In this document: positions 59,600 to 64,000 of the stretch, piece after piece
How positions within the stretch are numbered: position 1 is the first letter of the stretch
How the letters are laid out: every line of letters starts with the position of its first letter
Assembly: GCA_021234155.1 (NCBI GenBank)
Contig: JAJEKV010000047.1
Coordinates: 378,544 to 442,543, forward strand
Direction: 5' to 3'
Length of the DNA: 64,000 nucleotides
Origin: Isoetes taiwanensis
Lineage: Eukaryota > Streptophyta > Lycopodiopsida > Isoetales > Isoetaceae
Translations under genes and position numbers: made by a program
The notes under the pieces: model-generated
Told to the model about the DNA's origin: nothing
Database searches by the model: none
The model's input: the letters and a program-made list of their open reading frames with translations, nothing else

Positions 59600-60791
59600 G
59601 TTGTGGAAGGCCTCAATCCGCCCTCTCTCCCCGCCTCGCGGCTCGATGCCCCTGGACGCTCTCGCCCCTGCGACGGTTGCTGCCGTGGGAGTGCTTTGCC
59701 TCACTTAGCTGCCCGGGACGAGGAGGCACATATACCTTCATCTTGCCATTAACAAAACCAGCCCCTCCAAATTTTTGCCGAATCTCTCTTATCTTGACCA
59801 ACTCTTGGCTTCTTTCCGGTTGTTGCGGTGCGTGAGATCCACATCCAGGTATATGGACGTACCTTTCAAGCGACTGGTGCGTTGCAACAACAAAGATTTT
59901 GCCTCCCAATCCAAGACTGCAAACTTAACTAGCCGAGGTCTCATGCTCGGTCCTCCGATCCTGATTGGACTCTTGATAACCAAATACTGTAATTGGAGCT
60001 TTGCAAGTACCAGGGTGGTAAGCTTACCTGGCAAATCCTCGCCTTGCTCCTCCTCCCAATCCCCCCGCACAATAAGGTTGAGGCGGCGTGCACGGATGTC
60101 TTGCTCCTCACGGCACCGGCGATTCCCCCGAGCCACCTCGGCCTCTGGTATGGGGTGCCGGGTGCAGATGACGTGGTGCACTCGGGACTCGTTGCACCTC
60201 CATTCGGAGGTCCCTGCATCTCTTCTTGCCGTAAGTGGGCCATATGGTTCTCTATATGTGAGCATCTTCGACATCTCTTGCCAATGCCTTTGCTTCATCA
60301 AGGAATTGGAGCCCGCCCGCACCGCTTCCACATCCTTTTCCTTAGCATCTATCCGGACCAGCCATGCTTGTGACTTGTACAATCTCTTTGGAGCAACCCC
60401 TTCATGTCGGCCCGTGCTTTGCGCCATGTCTTCCATCCACTTCTTGGTGGACCTTATCCAAGCGGTGCCCCATCTCCGTGACTAAGCTTGCGTTGTTGCT
60501 TGTATCTCCCCTCTTATTCGGTCCTCGACCTTTTGGGCTCCCCGCAATCATAATCCCCAAGCCGAACTTCCACAAGGGAAATTCGCTCCTTCGTTTGGAG
60601 AAGCCGCTTTCGAGCGACCCTGGCTGGCGATGGTCTCGTGATGCCTCAAGCTTGCGGCTTAGCACGGAGGGAATCGGCTGTTCTGTACAACCCGATTGCC
60701 TCATTTTGAGATACCCGCCTTTCGATGGGGACGAGGTGTCCAAATTGCGGGCTCTTTTCTTCAACGCATGCATGCTGTCAGAGGTGGCCAT
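59600..60791 (-). pseudogene. LINE ORF1 remnant
   Basis: Two frames are recognisable. The first (60791-60402) is Ser/Arg/Lys-rich. The second (60436-59789) contains RLNLIVRGDWEEEQGEDLPG and LVKFAVLDWEAKSLLLQRTS, which align in pattern with LRFVGIAERDHENTREEARR and VVKFASREHRSQVLQKR of the other LINE's ORF1. A last piece near 59720 reads GFVNGKMKVYVPPRPG. It is not continuous. Confidence 0.7.
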
Positions 60792-60849
60792 AGAGGGCCG
60801 GGACTGTCAGGTGGATTCCGGCGGCTAAAACAGACAAAACACCATACAA

Positions 60850-61730
60850 GTCATACACCGACGGAAAGCTATAATCATTTACAAGTTACCAAATTCTCCA
60901 AGCAATCCGTAAGATAATCATTTACAAGTTACCAAAATTCTCCTAGCAATGCTGGGCACCGTTACTAGTATCTATATATTTTTTTGTAGTATTGCATTCA
61001 ACTAATCGTGCAGTCAAGTTACTTAAGTGTGGTGATGTGGAGAATTCTTGACGTTAACCTTCACACTATAAATTAACGTTAACCTTCACACTATAAAAGG
61101 TATCCAACAATGTTTTTAAGATCCAACAATGCTTTCTGGTTGCCTTGCATGAAAACATTCACTATTGGCTAACGAGTGGTGACATAAAAAGTATCCAACA
61201 TTGCCTTGCCTTCGTTTTTGAAAATATTTGAATCATATGGAGAACATAAAAAGTATCCAACAATGCTTTTTGAGTTGCCTTGCCTTCAATATGGGCTAAT
61301 GAATCATATGGAGAACTCTTAACGTTCAACGTCATACTACGAAAAGTATCCAACAATGTTTTGGCTTGCCTTTGCCCTTGTTCTTTAAAATATCCACTAT
61401 TGGCTAATGGGAGGCTTGTTTTCGAGACTTTGGTTTTTGGAAGAACATTCTTGGAATATTTTGTGTTCAGCTATACTCTCAACAGAAATGCCATTGCTCA
61501 AGCTTTAGTACATCCATAAAGATGTTATCATAATTAATAGACCTTTGAGATTTACATAGACGCCCAAATGGATATACATACAAGTTATAAACAGGACATG
61601 GATATGCAATCTCCCATATGTGCTTCACCCTCTTTTTCGGTTGGGTGATTTAAGATTCCAAAATTGTAGGGACTTTTTACAAAAAATTTCCCCTCCTAAA
61701 TTCTAAGTTGCGTCCTCATAAATTGTCAAG
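60850..61730. repeat. Gene-free region with degenerate direct repeats
   Basis: AAAAGTATCCAACAATG-type words recur at about 61097, 61117, 61188, 61249 and 61340 together with TTGCCTTGCCTTC and AATCATATGGAGAAC. AACGTTAACCTTCACACTAT occurs twice near 61052 and 61077, and ATCATTTACAAGTTACCAAA twice near 60876 and 60916. This is the region downstream of the Pol IV/V gene; no coding sequence seen. Confidence 0.65.
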
Positions 61731-61731
61731 T

Positions 61732-64000
61732 TCATATCTCAACCAAAGATAGTATATTTACGTCCTTTGTTACCTCCTTTGTTGCAGGCACCTTCTCAAG
61801 AGCTGCTAAGCATTTGTGATATGAGAAATCAGTTTCTGTTGCATCGTTTCTTACAATAAAGAAACACCGTGAATCACTATGTTCAGGGTGAGAATCGATC
61901 TGTGCAAAAAGAAAAAGTACTTCGCGTTAGATGTAGAGTCCTTCCAAAGCCATTTCAAACCATGTCGATACCTTGATGGATCTCACCCCACATCCAATTT
62001 TTGCAAGCCTATCCGGGTGATATGGTAGAATCTGTTCAAGAACTAGTTTCTGATCAGCTTCGTCAAGCGCATCCCCCAAGCTATATCCCCTGCATAGATA
62101 GAAAACTACTATGTAGACCAAACAAAAAAAGGGAAGGACAAAACTGTTGAACTTGTCATCCACAACAAAATTCTGCTGTAAATCAGCCTGTGTTACTATA
62201 TTCTTGAACATTAAGAAGATATCATACTTTTTATGCAGCATCTTGCTCATTTGCCACCCCAAACGCCTTGCATGCTCCATGTCACTTTCTGGTATGCTGA
62301 TATGCCTGCTAAGACAACCATTGTTTCTCTTCCTCACACCAACAGGAACTTTCCTTTTCACGCCAATAGATAATAAATTTTTAATGTCACTGTTGTAGCT
62401 AAATTTCTGTACAGATTTACCCTGAAAGATAGTAATACAAAAGTTGAGCAAAGCTGAACACAAAAGGCTGGAGGAAATGAAAAGGGAAAATTCTAAAACT
62501 ACCCCTGTATCTTAATATAATTATCAAACTACCCCTGTATTTACAAAAACTATCAAAATGCCCTTCTTTTTGTAGCAACGACTATTCTCTTCACGGAAGA
62601 ACATCGCCCCAAAACCGATTCTGTTCTTTCGGCAAAGCATGATCTTGAATCCATTATAAGAGAGTTTTGAAAAGGAAGGAGTTTGTCAGAGAAAACCCTC
62701 TTCTCTGAGTGATTATCCTATCTGCATGTTCTATTTTGAAACAAAACAGGATTACAGTTGCCGCAGTGAGAAAAAGTGAGAATAAGAGATAAAATGGGTG
62801 GATCCACAAAGGATACTTCATCTGCTGCGTGCCTTTTTGACCAGAATTAAACATGACAAACTTGTAACGAGGATTCAAACAATCATCTTCTACGTTTTGT
62901 TAAATTCGAATTGGCAAAACCTACACTTACAGGGTATGAAATGGGCTAGAAGAAGGCCCAATAAAAAACCTTTTCGGCCGTAGAGGAGAATGAGCTCAGA
63001 AGAGCGGGCTTTAGTATGTCTTTATTTTTCACAAGTTTCTGTACTTATGGAACTGCCGATTTTGCTTACACACTTGGACGATTTGGATATATCTCCAAGG
63101 AAGTTAAAGATATTCTATTTTAGAGTTCACAGTTCACAGTTAAAACTCCTGATACAGTTATGAAGATTGAAATTGTTTTCTGGAGTCAAAATACAGGGAG
63201 TCATGTCCAATACAGGGACCTTTTAACAAATTCCAAAAATACAAGGGCATTATAACAATTTCGAACAAAAAAAAGGCCATTTTTAGAATTTTCCCAAATG
63301 AAAAACTACCTTGTTTTGCCACAACAATTCAAAATTTGCTCCAGTGCCAAGAGAAACACGTTTACCCCATGTCGAGCATGCGAGTGCTCCTAACAAATCA
63401 TCACCTTCGTTCTCCAAAGCAGCAAGCTGAAAGCTCTTACCAGGAGCCTACAATGAATGTAAGGATACAAATTAATTCAATGTTGCATATAGATAGGAAC
63501 AGAAATAAAAAATGTTGCTCCTACAAATAGTGCTGCTTTTTGAAATGGTGCATGCATAGACATGCTTTCAAGGAAGTCCTTGTATCCAGAAAAAACAAGT
63601 GCGTTGACATCTCCTGTATGTGTCAATGCAGTCGCAATAAGCATCGCATGCTTGTCGTTTAGTGGAATCAACTTTCTTATTACCTACATTGGGATGGGAA
63701 TACAACTTTCTTCAGGAATTGAATCATTATGCAGTTCCAAATACTACAGCATTAAATGACTGTACCTCAAAGATACATGTTTTTGCAGCTTCGATCCCGA
63801 GATTTTCCCGTATTTCTTGCACGCTGCAAGGCAAAGTACGTTCGAAATCTAAGGCATCGAGTATTGGAAGGCATGCCATTTTTACCACATTCCATGCTAC
63901 TCCACGCTTTTTATAATTTTTTACATGGACTCTCAGCATCAATTCACCATCACGTGGAATGCCTGCAGCTATGTATTGTGGAGCATAGCGCTTTTCCTCC
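61732..64000 (-). CDS. NRPD1: RNA polymerase IV/V largest subunit (NRPD1-like), 3' half
   Basis: Six minus-strand exons join in frame: 64000(open)-63766, 63683-63525, 63447-63310, 62421-62228, 62089-61972 and 61899-61732, all with GT donors and AG acceptors. They encode the end of the polymerase core (LPILDALDFERTLPCSVQEI, then LNDKHAMLIATALTHTGDV and SMSMHAPFQKAALF). The Pol IV/V signature STWGKRVSLGTGANFELLW follows. A short linker leads to a complete DeCL (DUF3223) domain with LPYHPDRLAKIGCGVRSIK, SRCFFIVRNDATETDFSYHK and C. These polymerases make transcripts for RNA-directed DNA methylation. Only about 65 residues separate the core from DeCL, no WG/GW repeats are seen, and about 18 residues follow it, favouring NRPD1 (Pol IV) over NRPE1 (Pol V). 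The catalytic DFDGD lies outside the window. Confidence 0.88.
62484..63295. mobile_element. 812-bp Mutator-like MITE in the Pol IV/V intron
   Basis: Perfect 15-base terminal inverted repeats GGGAAAATTCTAAAA (62484-62498 and, inverted, 63281-63295) are flanked by a perfect 9-base target duplication AAATGAAAA (62475-62483 and 63296-63304). Subterminal words CTACCCCTGTAT repeat on the left, with CCCTGTAT-like words on the right. There is no transposase. G-rich ends and a 9-base duplication are the signature of Mutator-like elements. It lies within the 888-base intron between exons 3 and 4. Confidence 0.93.

Larger units (their letters stand above)
55967..60840 (-). mobile_element. GC-rich LINE, full-length-like but heavily frameshifted
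   Basis: On the minus strand from about 60.8 kb downward come ORF1, an endonuclease, a reverse transcriptase, a C-terminal knuckle, and a 3' UTR with GGGTTTTTCCTC and GGGGGGTTTTT blocks. The end is CATAGGCCTCTGGCC hairpin, GTGGACGTTAAAATAAAC and a (TTCC)n tail at 55967-55991. The whole element is much richer in G+C and CpG than the AT-rich flanks. It belongs near the fragment at 39-39.8 kb, whose 3' end is nearly identical. The 5' boundary is approximate and no target duplication was found. Confidence 0.85.

Overview
This is nuclear DNA of a land plant. It contains introns with plant-type splice sites, fragments of plant-specific protein families (SnRK2 kinase, MAP65, S-domain-type receptor kinase, multidomain FKBP, plant F-box, the largest subunit of RNA polymerase IV/V), plant LTR retrotransposon signals and Mutator-type miniature elements. 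The genome is repeat-rich and AT-rich, with non-LTR (LINE) elements unusually prominent, which would fit a fern or another large-genome plant. I cannot fix the species. There are no bacterial genes, and I found no rRNA, tRNA or CRISPR.

Layout. 1-2.8 kb: microsatellites and a small 8-cysteine lipid-transfer-like gene with a damaged leader. 2.8-3.7 kb: a solo-LTR-like block. 4.35-5.2 kb: a decayed SnRK2 kinase. 6.5-7.5 kb: a 490-bp tandem duplication. 7.6-9.8 kb: an F-box gene on the minus strand, split by about 1 kb of foreign DNA and frameshifted. 10.5-15.8 kb: unrecognised DNA edged by GGGTAT-rich degenerate repeats, one side holding a MITE-like inverted-repeat element. 16.5-20.8 kb and 29.9-36.2 kb: two direct copies of one segment, each carrying different later insertions. 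Between them lie a receptor-kinase fragment inside an inverted repeat, a MAP65 fragment and an FKBP-TPR pseudogene. 39-39.8 kb: a LINE 3' fragment. 40.9-41.3 kb: a complete 389-bp TRIM retrotransposon. 42-46.6 kb: a nearly intact 5'-truncated LINE on the minus strand. 46.6-47.3 kb: a DUF7869-like pseudogene. 47.7-49.7 kb: a third LINE, interrupted by a solo LTR. 49.7-50.1 kb: a foldback element. 52.5-53 kb: a LINE C-terminal remnant. 56-60.8 kb: a GC-rich, heavily frameshifted LINE on the minus strand. 61.7-64 kb: the 3' half of an apparently intact RNA polymerase IV/V largest-subunit gene, running off the right edge.

How the pieces relate. The only gene that looks functional on close inspection is the Pol IV/V subunit. 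Six exons join in frame through canonical GT/AG sites and end in a DeCL (DUF3223) domain. One of its introns has been enlarged about thirteen-fold by an 812-bp Mutator-like MITE flanked by a perfect 9-bp target duplication, so a transposon-silencing gene itself carries a transposon. Most of the rest is a record of element insertion and gene decay. Several insertions can be dated relative to each other, because target duplications or the duplicated segment show the empty site.
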